Shown here in pieces: positions 1-7,262 of a stretch of DNA of 44,280 nt. The stretch is from NCBI RefSeq assembly GCF_003675895.1, contig NZ_ML014787.1, forward strand, positions 1 through 44,280, in the 5' to 3' direction. The DNA is from Parashewanella curva (lineage in GTDB: Bacteria > Pseudomonadota > Gammaproteobacteria > Enterobacterales > Shewanellaceae). Each line of letters opens with the position of its first letter. Position 1 is the stretch's first letter. The notes under the pieces were generated by a model. It worked only from the letters and a program-made list of their open reading frames with translations, ran no database searches and was not told the origin of the DNA. The translations under genes and the position numbers were made by a program.

Positions 1-360
1 TTTCTATCTATGCGGACTCTTCATTGATAGAATTTTTGTTAGCATCCGAAGATGATAACTGGATGTTTCTATCTCTGCGAGTGTCCACACAGATTTGCTT
101 GATACTTATTTTTAAAGAACATTGTGCTTTATCAGCACCCCCGCTCTAGCATTCTCTTCAGCGGGTCAGGGCTGCGTATTCTACGCATTTTCCTGTGGTC
201 GTCAACAACTTTTTTAAACTTATTTTCAAAAGAGTTTTCGACCGTTTAAAAAGTGACTTAATCGCTTTCACTTTTTACCTTGAAGCTCAAGGCTGTCCTA
301 ACTCGTTTTGCTTTGAAACTCTCGATAACCTCGCTTGTTTCGCCGCTGTGCCGTGTCAGT
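1..360 (-). other. Transcribed leader of an rRNA operon (16S lies left of the window)
   Basis: On the minus strand the region downstream of promoter P1 reads like an enterobacterial/Vibrio rrn leader. A boxA-type antitermination element, TGTTCTTTAAA, lies at 111-121. It is followed by the conserved stretch ATCTGTGTGGACACTC found ahead of 16S in E. coli and Vibrio. The mature 16S start is not in the window and should lie just left of base 1. No protein-coding gene is supported here. The operon is read away from ccoG, which lies upstream on the same strand. Confidence 0.85.
171..205 (-). promoter_or_regulatory. rrn P2 promoter
   Basis: A second sigma-70 promoter on the minus strand has -35 TTGACG (200-205), a 16-bp spacer and -10 TAGAAT (178-183). 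It lies about 190 bp downstream of P1, the usual tandem P1/P2 arrangement of gammaproteobacterial rRNA operons. Confidence 0.85.
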
Positions 361-396
361 GGTGGCGCATTATAGGGAGCTTAGAATTTTGCGCAA
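361..396 (-). promoter_or_regulatory. rrn P1 promoter
   Basis: The minus strand has -35 TTGCGC (391-396), a 16-bp spacer and -10 TATAAT (369-374). GCGCCACC follows and leads to a start at about 360. The block CTCCCTATAATGCGCCACC is the same as in E. coli rrn P1 promoters, including the GC-rich discriminator tied to stringent control. A/T-rich DNA at about 400-460 could serve as an UP element. Confidence 0.93.
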
Positions 397-460
397 CCCC
401 TTTTTGAAAGAAAAATACGATTTTTTCATTGGATGGCTAGATACCCAGCAATACGTATAA

Positions 461-494
461 AAAAAGGGCGCTTTTCGTGAAAAAGCCCCCTTTT
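461..494 (-). terminator. Terminator downstream of ccoG
   Basis: A hairpin with arms AAAAGGG-GC and GC-CCCCTTTT is flanked by A and T tracts, so it could act in both directions. It lies just after the ccoG stop and before the rrn promoters, insulating the two units. Confidence 0.7.
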
Positions 495-512
495 ATGTCG
501 GATAGTTACTGT

Positions 513-1973
513 TTATGGTCCGAAGAATCGAGTTTCTTGTTCGACTTCTACGTCTTTATTCTTGTTTTCTTCTATCACTTTTATGTTGAACTTAGTGATA
601 GGCAGTTTTAAGTCGTATGGATCTACTGCAATGCTAATAGGCAAGGTATAGACTTTTCCTGCATCTACCTTAATGGTTTTAGGCCCTATCCATTGATAGT
701 CAGTTAACCCATTGGCACTGAAATGATATTGCTGTGCTTGTTCCGTTTTATTGAGGATCTTTAAGGTATAGGTATTTTCAACCAAGCCAGCGTCGGTTTC
801 ACGATACAACTGATTACGATCTCTTAGAATATCTAAACGAACAGGATCAACATGGAACAAGGCAAGCATAAACACACCGCACATTACTACCATAGTGATC
901 CCGTACCCCACCAACTTAGGTCGCACTACGTGTTCATGTTTACCTTCAAGTTTATTTTCGGTGGTGTAACTGATCAGCCCTTTATCATAGCCCATGCGTT
1001 CCATAGTTTGATCACAGGCATCAATACACGAACCACAGTTAATGCATTCATATTGAAGACCGTTACGAATATCAATTCCTGTCGGACAAACCTGTACACA
1101 TAAGTCACAGTCAATACAATCACCTAAGCCCAACTCTTTGGGGTCGGCTTTACGGGAACGAGGACCACGTGATTCACCACGTTGAGTATCATAACCCACG
1201 ATAAAGGTGTTTTTATCAAACATCGCCGATTGGAATCTGGCATATGGACACATGTGAATACACATGATTTCACGCATCCATCCTGCATTGCCATAGGTCG
1301 CAAACATAAAGAACAGCACCCAGAAGTAAATCAGTCCTGATGCTTGCAGGGTGAAAACCTCGGTATAGATTTCAGTCGTTGGCACAAAGTACGACATAAA
1401 TGTCATAGAAGTTAACAATGAAAAACTGAGCCAAGCGCTGTGTTTTGCGGTTTTTCGCCAGAGTTTATTGAAACTCCATGGCATTTTATCTAGCTTGATA
1501 CGTTTGTTACGCGAGCCTTCTAGTTTTTCTTCAAACCAAATAAAGATAAAGGTCCATACGGTTTGCGGACAGGTGTAACCACACCAGACTCGCCCTAAAT
1601 AGGTAGTGACAAAAAATAGACCAAACGCGGCTATCATCAATAAGGCGGCGAGTAAGGTTAAGTCTTGTGGCCAGATGGTTAGGCCAAAAATATGAAACTT
1701 TTGTTCCGCGAGGTTAAAGTAGACAGCTTGCCTATCACCGTATGGGATCCAAGGTAACAGCATAAAGCCCAGCATGGCAATCCAGCCCATGCGTCGCCTT
1801 AAAGTCGTCCACATCCCTTCTACTGCACGAACATAGATCTGGTTGCTTGGGTTAAATTTATCAACTTTATCTGCATCTGGTTGATGAATTTTGATTTGCT
1901 TGTCTTTTCGATAATCCTTTCGGGGGCGCTCTGCACTCATACCTATACCTACGTTAATACTTCTGTATTTCAT
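513..1973 (-). CDS. ccoG: CcoG (FixG/RdxA) cytochrome c oxidase accessory protein
   Basis: CcoG is a membrane ferredoxin-like protein that acts in copper reduction and assembly of cbb3-type cytochrome c oxidase. This 486-residue protein has hydrophobic membrane segments in the first half, including the family signature VWCGYTCPQTVWTF. Two 4Fe-4S cysteine clusters follow (CIDCDLCVQVCP and CINCGSCIDACDQ). Another membrane segment (GITMVVMCGVFMLALF) and an Ig-like C-terminal domain complete the family layout. The start at 1973 is uncertain: Met12 has an AGGT-rich upstream stretch and may be the true start. The ccoNOQP genes are not in the window. A class-II FNR-type promoter lies upstream. Confidence 0.95.
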   Translation of the reverse strand: MKYRSINVGIGMSAERPRKDYRKDKQIKIHQPDADKVDKFNPSNQIYVRAVEGMWTTLRRRMGWIAMLGFMLLPWIPYGDRQAVYFNLAEQKFHIFGLTIWPQDLTLLAALLMIAAFGLFFVTTYLGRVWCGYTCPQTVWTFIFIWFEEKLEGSRNKRIKLDKMPWSFNKLWRKTAKHSAWLSFSLLTSMTFMSYFVPTTEIYTEVFTLQASGLIYFWVLFFMFATYGNAGWMREIMCIHMCPYARFQSAMFDKNTFIVGYDTQRGESRGPRSRKADPKELGLGDCIDCDLCVQVCPTGIDIRNGLQYECINCGSCIDACDQTMERMGYDKGLISYTTENKLEGKHEHVVRPKLVGYGITMVVMCGVFMLALFHVDPVRLDILRDRNQLYRETDAGLVENTYTLKILNKTEQAQQYHFSANGLTDYQWIGPKTIKVDAGKVYTLPISIAVDPYDLKLPITKFNIKVIEENKNKDVEVEQETRFFGP

Positions 1974-2355
1974 TCTCGCTTAACATTGAGAGTATCTTCT
2001 CCCTTTATGTCATCGAGTTAGCTGCGTTCATACATTAAATGGTTTATGCGGTGATATTGTGACCTATGAAATGAATCAAGCAAAATAATATGATCTGAAA
2101 TTTTGTTTTATTTGATCTAAGTCAATTATATTAGAAACTACTAATATTGATTTTATTGCTTGATTAACAAATCTATTAAGGCTTAATAGTCCAGATAGTT
2201 CACTGGAGTGTCTTTCTCTGAAGACTACAACTGTTTGACAATCTTTTTATTTGACCACATCACGCTTGCAGCGAATTATAAAGTCAGAATACAAGGTATA
2301 ATAGATACAGAAACTGATTTTTTGTCTATAACAGTTTTATCTTTTAGGGTGTTCA
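1974..2355. other. Intergenic region between ccoG and the MocR gene
   Basis: This is 382 bp of AT-rich DNA between divergent genes. It carries the FNR-type promoter for ccoG. Near the right end is TATAAT (2297-2302), a candidate -10 for the MocR gene without a convincing -35. A small inverted repeat, TCCAG...CTGGA, lies at 2190-2207. No RNA gene or further coding sequence was recognised. Confidence 0.5.
2085..2125 (-). promoter_or_regulatory. FNR-type site and -10 element for ccoG
   Basis: TTGATCTAAGTCAA at 2112-2125 matches the FNR consensus TTGAT-N4-ATCAA with one mismatch. On the minus strand TATTAT lies at 2085-2090. A start near 2078 would put the FNR site centre about 41 bp upstream, the class-II activator position. 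This fits oxygen-responsive control of a cbb3 oxidase assembly gene. The site is read directly; its function is inferred. Confidence 0.7.
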
Positions 2356-3771
2356 ATGTCTAAATACGAACAATTGATGGCAAGTATTCGCAATCAAATA
2401 AATGATGGTGTTTGGGAAGTGGGTGAAAAGCTGCCCTCTCTTCGCAAGCAGTCTTCTCTTTCTGGTTTAAGTTTAATGACAGTACTTAATGCCTATCAAG
2501 CACTGGAAAGCCAAGGTTTAGTTGTCTCTCATCCTCGATCAGGCTATCTTGTTGCACCCAAGATCATCCCCCCTGAATACAAGAAGACAAAAGCCAACTA
2601 TCATGCGGCCGAACATATCGATAGCAATGATCTTATTTTCGATGTATTACAGACCAGCAGACAACCCGGCCTTATCAATTTTGGTTCAGCTTACCCAGAT
2701 CCCTCGCTTTATCCTAGAACCCAAATCAATCGCTCCCTCGCGACTGCAGCGAAAACGATGCCGACGTCAGCCATGCTGGACAATTTTCCACCTGGAAATG
2801 AGGAACTGAGGCACATCATTTCAAAACGTTATGCCACTCAAGGCATGAGTGTATCACCCGATGAAATTGTGATCACATCTGGGGCGCTTGAAGGGCTAAA
2901 TTTGTGCTTACAATCCGTCACTAAACCTGGTGATTGGGTGATTGTTGAATCACCTACCTTTTATGGCTCGATTCAGTCTTTGCAAAAATTAGGGCTAAAA
3001 GCACTGGCAATCCGCACTCATCCACAAACTGGAATCGATTTAGAAGCATTAGAGGTCGCGCTTAAAACTCATGATGTCAAAGCGTGCTGGTTAATGACAA
3101 ACCATCAAAACCCTCTTGGATTTACACTACCACTTGAAAACAAAAAAAAACTAGCAACAATTTTAAATCGTTATCAAACCTATTTAATCGAAGATGATGT
3201 TTATAACGAATTGTTCTCAAGTAATCAAAAACCTCTACCAGCTAAAGCCTTGGAACATAGTGCCATGACAATGCACTGCTCATCATTTTCAAAATCATTA
3301 GTTGCAGGATTTCGGATTGGCTGGGTAGCAGCAGGATCGCAAGCAAAATCAATTCAAAAACTCCAGTTAATGACCTCCATGGCTGCCAGTGCTCCAATGC
3401 AGCTTGCTATGACTCGTTTTCTGACCACAAAAAGCTATGAAACGCATTTACGTCAACTGCGTAGAACTTTGGCGCAGAGAAAATATTCAATGTGGAAGGT
3501 CTTAAATCAGTACATGCCAAGCGATGTGAATATCACATTTTCAGAAGGAGGGTATTTTTTGTGGGTTGAATTGCCAGAACATATCAATGCTTATGACTTA
3601 TACCTTAATGCACTAAAACATAATATACATATCGCCCCAGGAACTATGTTCTCGTTAACGGATCAATTTGAGCACTGCTTTCGTTTAAATGCCTCTTTTG
3701 AATGCACTGATGAGTATGTTGAGGGAATTAAGATACTTGCTGAGTTGATCAAACAACTATGTAAAAACTAA
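2356..3771 (+). CDS. MocR/PdxR-type GntR regulator with aminotransferase domain
   Basis: The first 75 residues form a GntR winged helix-turn-helix (WEVGEKLPSLRKQSSLSGLS). The remainder is a fold-type I PLP-dependent aminotransferase domain. The expected Schiff-base lysine is K313 in SSFSKSLVAGFRIGW, and the motif NHQNPLG is also present. At 471 residues it has the normal length of the family. Such proteins sense PLP or amino-acid derivatives and usually act on a neighbouring gene. No obvious vitamin B6 or amino-acid target is adjacent, so the regulon is unknown. AGGGTG precedes the ATG. It converges with the EspA-like operon. Confidence 0.9.
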   Translation: MSKYEQLMASIRNQINDGVWEVGEKLPSLRKQSSLSGLSLMTVLNAYQALESQGLVVSHPRSGYLVAPKIIPPEYKKTKANYHAAEHIDSNDLIFDVLQTSRQPGLINFGSAYPDPSLYPRTQINRSLATAAKTMPTSAMLDNFPPGNEELRHIISKRYATQGMSVSPDEIVITSGALEGLNLCLQSVTKPGDWVIVESPTFYGSIQSLQKLGLKALAIRTHPQTGIDLEALEVALKTHDVKACWLMTNHQNPLGFTLPLENKKKLATILNRYQTYLIEDDVYNELFSSNQKPLPAKALEHSAMTMHCSSFSKSLVAGFRIGWVAAGSQAKSIQKLQLMTSMAASAPMQLAMTRFLTTKSYETHLRQLRRTLAQRKYSMWKVLNQYMPSDVNITFSEGGYFLWVELPEHINAYDLYLNALKHNIHIAPGTMFSLTDQFEHCFRLNASFECTDEYVEGIKILAELIKQLCKN

Positions 3772-3805
3772 GTTGCTCACTCTCCATTATCGAAGAATGA
3801 GCAAC
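3772..3805 (-). terminator. Terminator of the EspA-like operon
   Basis: GTTGCTCA (3772-3779) and TGAGCAAC (3798-3805) form an 8-bp perfect stem with further partial pairing inside. On the minus strand the stem is followed by the T-rich TTAGTTTTTA. It sits exactly between the stop codons of the convergent MocR and EspA-like genes. Confidence 0.6.
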
Positions 3806-3809
3806 ACCG

Positions 3810-4736
3810 TTATCGAATATTTTGTGCAATCGACTTATTCATTTCTTGTAGCATGGTTTGCATACTGTTTATTAAACTCACCGTCACGTTATAGGTCTGC
3901 ATGATCTTTTGTAGTTGTAGTTGCGACTGTGATACAAAATCCGAAGCTCGGTTAGAGACATTTTCCAAAGCATCTTTAACGGCTTCTAATTGGCCTTTGT
4001 TCAATTTAGGACTTGAGATTGCATGACCATCAGAATCTTTAAAGTCAGTAAAGAAATTGCCTTTCCAAACATTTCCATGGTCGTTCCAACTTATTTCAGA
4101 ACCATTAACGGTGACATCAGCTGGTGAACCAGCATAAAACCATTTTCCATCTTTTTCAGTAAGAGTACGGTGCCCAATGCTACCATTACTCCACTGAATA
4201 TTGACGTTCATGGTGCCATTTGGAAACTTATCGGTAAAATGACCATAAAGATAGGTATCAATGGATTTACCATCAACTTTAACCCCGTTTTCACGCATGT
4301 AGTTGACGACGTCATCAGGCAAGGCATCAGCCCCTTTATCACCCTGCTTAGATACATCGGCGATTTTCTCATTGACCATGTTGGCCATATCCTGAGCATC
4401 ACGAGAAACCTTGGCTTTTTCTTGCATTTGAAGATACTTAGCATTAGCTAACTCAGATAATAGATTCATAAACAGGTAAAGCACAGCAATGCCTCCAGAC
4501 AGTACTGAATCACCTTGCTGAGCCAATTGATCATCTACTGACCATTTATCCATGCCGTCCACGTCTTTAAGCTGCTCTGTATGCTGTGAAATATGATCGT
4601 TAATGATGCTATTCATCGCCTCGGATACTCTTTCACTTTTGCGCATAACCATCTGATCTTGAACGCCTTGCAAGGCACCATAGTGTTGCCTCGGATCCAT
4701 TTGGTGGTGAACTGGCTGCATTACCTCTATACCCAT
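3810..4736 (-). CDS. EspA/SseB-like type III secretion filament protein, copy 3
   Basis: This 308-residue protein resembles EspA and SseB, which form the extracellular filament or translocator sheath of LEE and SPI-2 type III systems. From family memory, the region around residues 80-160 aligns with the EspA core. It contains a hydrophobic helix (VLYLFMNLLSELANAKYLQM), then KVSRDAQ, VNEKIADV and a DALPDDVVNYM block. Residues 244-308 match the EspA C-terminal coiled coil (GQLEAVKDALENVSNRASDF to the SIAQNIR end). Between them, residues about 164-243 form an insert rich in G, N, S and aromatics, probably beta structure, that EspA lacks. There is no signal peptide. It is the last gene of a three-gene operon, with AAAAGGAG before the ATG. 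Confidence 0.82.
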   Translation of the reverse strand: MGIEVMQPVHHQMDPRQHYGALQGVQDQMVMRKSERVSEAMNSIINDHISQHTEQLKDVDGMDKWSVDDQLAQQGDSVLSGGIAVLYLFMNLLSELANAKYLQMQEKAKVSRDAQDMANMVNEKIADVSKQGDKGADALPDDVVNYMRENGVKVDGKSIDTYLYGHFTDKFPNGTMNVNIQWSNGSIGHRTLTEKDGKWFYAGSPADVTVNGSEISWNDHGNVWKGNFFTDFKDSDGHAISSPKLNKGQLEAVKDALENVSNRASDFVSQSQLQLQKIMQTYNVTVSLINSMQTMLQEMNKSIAQNIR

Positions 4737-4756
4737 CTGAAACTCCTTTTCAAACT

Positions 4757-5800
4757 CTATCGAATATTTTGTGCAATGGATTTGTTCATCTCTTGCAGCA
4801 TGGTTTGCATACTATTAATTAAGCTAACCGTAACGTTATAAGTCTGCATGATTTTTTGAAGTTGCAATTGTGCCTGAGAGACAAAATCTGACGCACGGTT
4901 AGAAACGTTTTCAAGCGCATCTTTGACGGCTTCTAACTGCCCCTTATTGAGTTTGACGTGTGGAATGGGTGGCTGCCCAGGCTCTGAAGGAATCGTTCCT
5001 GAGAAATTTAAATACCCAACAACTTCATCTCCTCCTGTATCCATAACTTTAAAATTATGAAACGTAATGGTATTACCAGAAATAGTATATGGCGTTAACT
5101 CTGGATTGACCTTGCCACTGTAATCTTGATGTGGATAAGGCGATGTTCCTTTATCAAAATAAACATCACCATTGGGCTTAATACTGATGTGTATATCAGG
5201 TGCTTTATATGGCTGGCCATTGGGTAATTTCATACCTGGAGATTGCTGAATACTAGATGCAGGAATGCTAACTTTGTAGCTAAAATCAGGATCGGTATGA
5301 GTTAAGTATTCATCAATGGATTTGCCATCGACCTTAATACCATTGTCCCTCATATAAAGGATCACATCATCTGGTAACTCTGCCGATCCTTTATCCCCCT
5401 GCTTCGACACATCAGCGATTTTTTCATTTACTTCATTAGCCTTATCCTGAGCATCACGAGATACTTTGGCTTTTCCTTGCATTTGAAGGTACTTAGTATT
5501 TGCTAACTCAGACAATAGATTCATAAACAGGTAAAGCACTGCAATACCACCAGAAAGTACGGAATCTCCTTGTCCAGCTAATGCTTGATCAACATCCCAC
5601 TTATCCATACCATCAACATCTTTAAGCTCCTCAGTATGTTGTGAGATATGATCGTTAATAAGGTTATCCATTGCTTGTGATACTTTCTGACTCTTACGAC
5701 GAACCACCATATCTTGTACCCCTTGCAAGGCACCGTAGTGTTGCTTAGGATCAAATGCGTGATAACCGGGTAACTGAGGCGGCATGCTTTCTATTCCCAT
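4757..5800 (-). CDS. EspA/SseB-like type III secretion filament protein, copy 2
   Basis: A 347-residue paralogue of the proteins on either side, and nearly identical to copy 3 in both helical ends. The N-terminal block shares HYGALQGVQD and DVDGMDKWD, the core shares the VLYLFMNLLSELANTKYLQM helix, and the end is SIAQNIR. Its central insert (about residues 167-282, roughly 116 residues) is the largest of the three. It is unrelated by eye to the copy 3 insert, and its Pro/Gly-rich, alternating pattern suggests a beta domain. AAAAGGAG lies 7 bases before the ATG. The 20-bp gap to copy 3 indicates one transcript. In related systems this region is exposed on the filament surface. Confidence 0.82.
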   Translation of the reverse strand: MGIESMPPQLPGYHAFDPKQHYGALQGVQDMVVRRKSQKVSQAMDNLINDHISQHTEELKDVDGMDKWDVDQALAGQGDSVLSGGIAVLYLFMNLLSELANTKYLQMQGKAKVSRDAQDKANEVNEKIADVSKQGDKGSAELPDDVILYMRDNGIKVDGKSIDEYLTHTDPDFSYKVSIPASSIQQSPGMKLPNGQPYKAPDIHISIKPNGDVYFDKGTSPYPHQDYSGKVNPELTPYTISGNTITFHNFKVMDTGGDEVVGYLNFSGTIPSEPGQPPIPHVKLNKGQLEAVKDALENVSNRASDFVSQAQLQLQKIMQTYNVTVSLINSMQTMLQEMNKSIAQNIR

Positions 5801-5818
5801 AAAGAACTCCTTTTAACG

Positions 5819-6541
5819 CTATCGAATATTCTGAGCAATAGATTTGTTCATCTCTTCTAGCAAAGTTTGCATACTATTAATCAAGCTAACGGTGACGTTA
5901 TAGGTCTGCATGACTTTTTGAAGTTGCAACTGAGACTGCGAAACAAAATCAGAGGCTCGATTAGAAACATTTTCGAGTGCATCTTTTACAGCTTCTAATT
6001 GACCTTTATCTAACTTTTTCGTTTCATCGTTACCTAAATAAGCATCAATAGATTTACCATCAACTTGTATATCATTGTCTTTCATATATTTAATAACATC
6101 ACTAGGTAAGGCGTCAGTTCCTTTATCACCCTGTTTGGCTACATCGGCAATTTGCTCATTCACTTCGTTCGCCTTGTCTTGTGCATCCCTAGACACTTTG
6201 GCTTTCTCTTGCATTTGCAGATACTTGCCATTTGCTAGTTCAGATAACAAGTTCATAAAGGTATACAGCACACCAATGCCACCCGATAATACCGAATCAC
6301 CACTTTGCCCCAACTGATAGTCGGTATCCCACTTATCCATCCCATCAACGCCTTGCAGCTGTGCCATGTGCTCACTGACGTGCTGCTTTGCCTGTTGATC
6401 AAACTGCTCCATCACAGATTGCTTACCATTTTGGTTTAGCTTTTTTTGTAAAGCGTAAACATCCTCGCGGTGACCGCTGGAATCCATTATTGCGGGGTGA
6501 CTTGCCCATGAGCCTACTGAACCACTATCAATGCCCGTCAT
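5819..6541 (-). CDS. EspA/SseB-like type III secretion filament protein, copy 1 (short form)
   Basis: First gene of the operon: 240 residues, closest in size to EspA (about 190). It has the conserved hydrophobic helix (VLYTFMNLLSELANGKYLQM), then DAQDKANEVNEQIADV, a DALPSDVIKYM block and a C-terminal coiled coil from residue 177. Only about seven residues (GNDETKK) stand where copies 2 and 3 carry 116- and 80-residue inserts. The first 60 residues also differ from the other two, which share an N-terminus. AAGGAG precedes the ATG. No chaperone, needle, translocon or ATPase gene is adjacent. Confidence 0.82.
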   Translation of the reverse strand: MTGIDSGSVGSWASHPAIMDSSGHREDVYALQKKLNQNGKQSVMEQFDQQAKQHVSEHMAQLQGVDGMDKWDTDYQLGQSGDSVLSGGIGVLYTFMNLLSELANGKYLQMQEKAKVSRDAQDKANEVNEQIADVAKQGDKGTDALPSDVIKYMKDNDIQVDGKSIDAYLGNDETKKLDKGQLEAVKDALENVSNRASDFVSQSQLQLQKVMQTYNVTVSLINSMQTLLEEMNKSIAQNIR

Positions 6542-6729
6542 GCAGACGCTCTCCTTGTCATAAAGTAATATTTATAACTTACAATTGTTTATATAAAGGG
6601 TAGCTGGAATTTTGTGGGTTACAATTTTGCGAATTCAAACAATGAATAATCGTTAGCAGATAAACCGAGAAGTGATAAGTGATATTTGCAGAGAAAGCTC
6701 CAGAGCTAAGAGTTGGTAATAGAAAGAAA

Positions 6730-6754
6730 GGCCAAATTGGAATCCAACTTGGCC
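6730..6754 (-). terminator. Terminator after the DUF6702 gene
   Basis: On the minus strand GGCCAAGTTGG and CCAATTTGGCC form an 11-bp stem with one G-U pair and a 3-base loop, followed by TTTCTTTCT. It ends the M1 peptidase/DUF6702 unit before the EspA-like operon. Confidence 0.75.
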
Positions 6755-6764
6755 ATATAAAAAA

Positions 6765-7262
6765 TCAAAAACGAGCGACTAACCAGTCTTTATTTTTCGA
6801 AAAATATAAAGTACGAACTTTGCCTTTACCTTCAATATTCACCATATTGACTTGAGTTGGCCACAAATCACGGAGCGTACCATTATATAATTTGATGCCT
6901 TTCAAGTTCGCCGGATGAGTCACTTCCTGATAAACCCAAAAGAACTTACCATCAACTTCATAGCCAACATTTTTCAGCGCTAATGGCTTATCTTGCAGAG
7001 TGCGAGCAAAAAACTGCTTCGCAACATAGTCAGCAAACTGCTGCTGAGTTTTCTTGGCACTTAAAATATCGGCATTTCTATCAAACAAATCCTGAACGGC
7101 ATGTTCAGTATCATGCAGATAGAAACGGTGCATGACTTCAATTAAATGAGTGCGTTTATTAAATAGCACTGTGGTTTCTGCCGCTTTTTGTTGATGGGCA
7201 GGCACAGGGCTTGCCAGCATCATCAAAAAGACCAGAAACAATAGTGGCAAACTGCGAGCCAT
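6765..7262 (-). CDS. DUF6702 family exported protein
   Basis: A 165-residue protein with a signal peptide (LPLLFLVFLMMLASPVPA) followed by HQQKAAETTV. The mature part, with the recognisable IEVMHRFYLHDTEHA block, matches the uncharacterised DUF6702 family often found beside M1 peptidases. The start codon overlaps the stop of the upstream peptidase gene as TAATG, so the two are translationally coupled and probably work together in the envelope. The molecular role is unknown. Confidence 0.8.
   Translation of the reverse strand: MARSLPLLFLVFLMMLASPVPAHQQKAAETTVLFNKRTHLIEVMHRFYLHDTEHAVQDLFDRNADILSAKKTQQQFADYVAKQFFARTLQDKPLALKNVGYEVDGKFFWVYQEVTHPANLKGIKLYNGTLRDLWPTQVNMVNIEGKGKVRTLYFSKNKDWLVARF

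Noticed and set aside
195-407. 70-codon ORF on the plus strand
   Set aside because: It overlaps the rrn P1 and P2 promoters and leader on the opposite strand, has no ribosome-binding site and no recognisable protein features.
2251-2302. Sigma-70 promoter for the MocR gene
   Set aside because: TATAAT is good but no -35 lies at acceptable spacing; TTGACC and TTGCAG are too far upstream.
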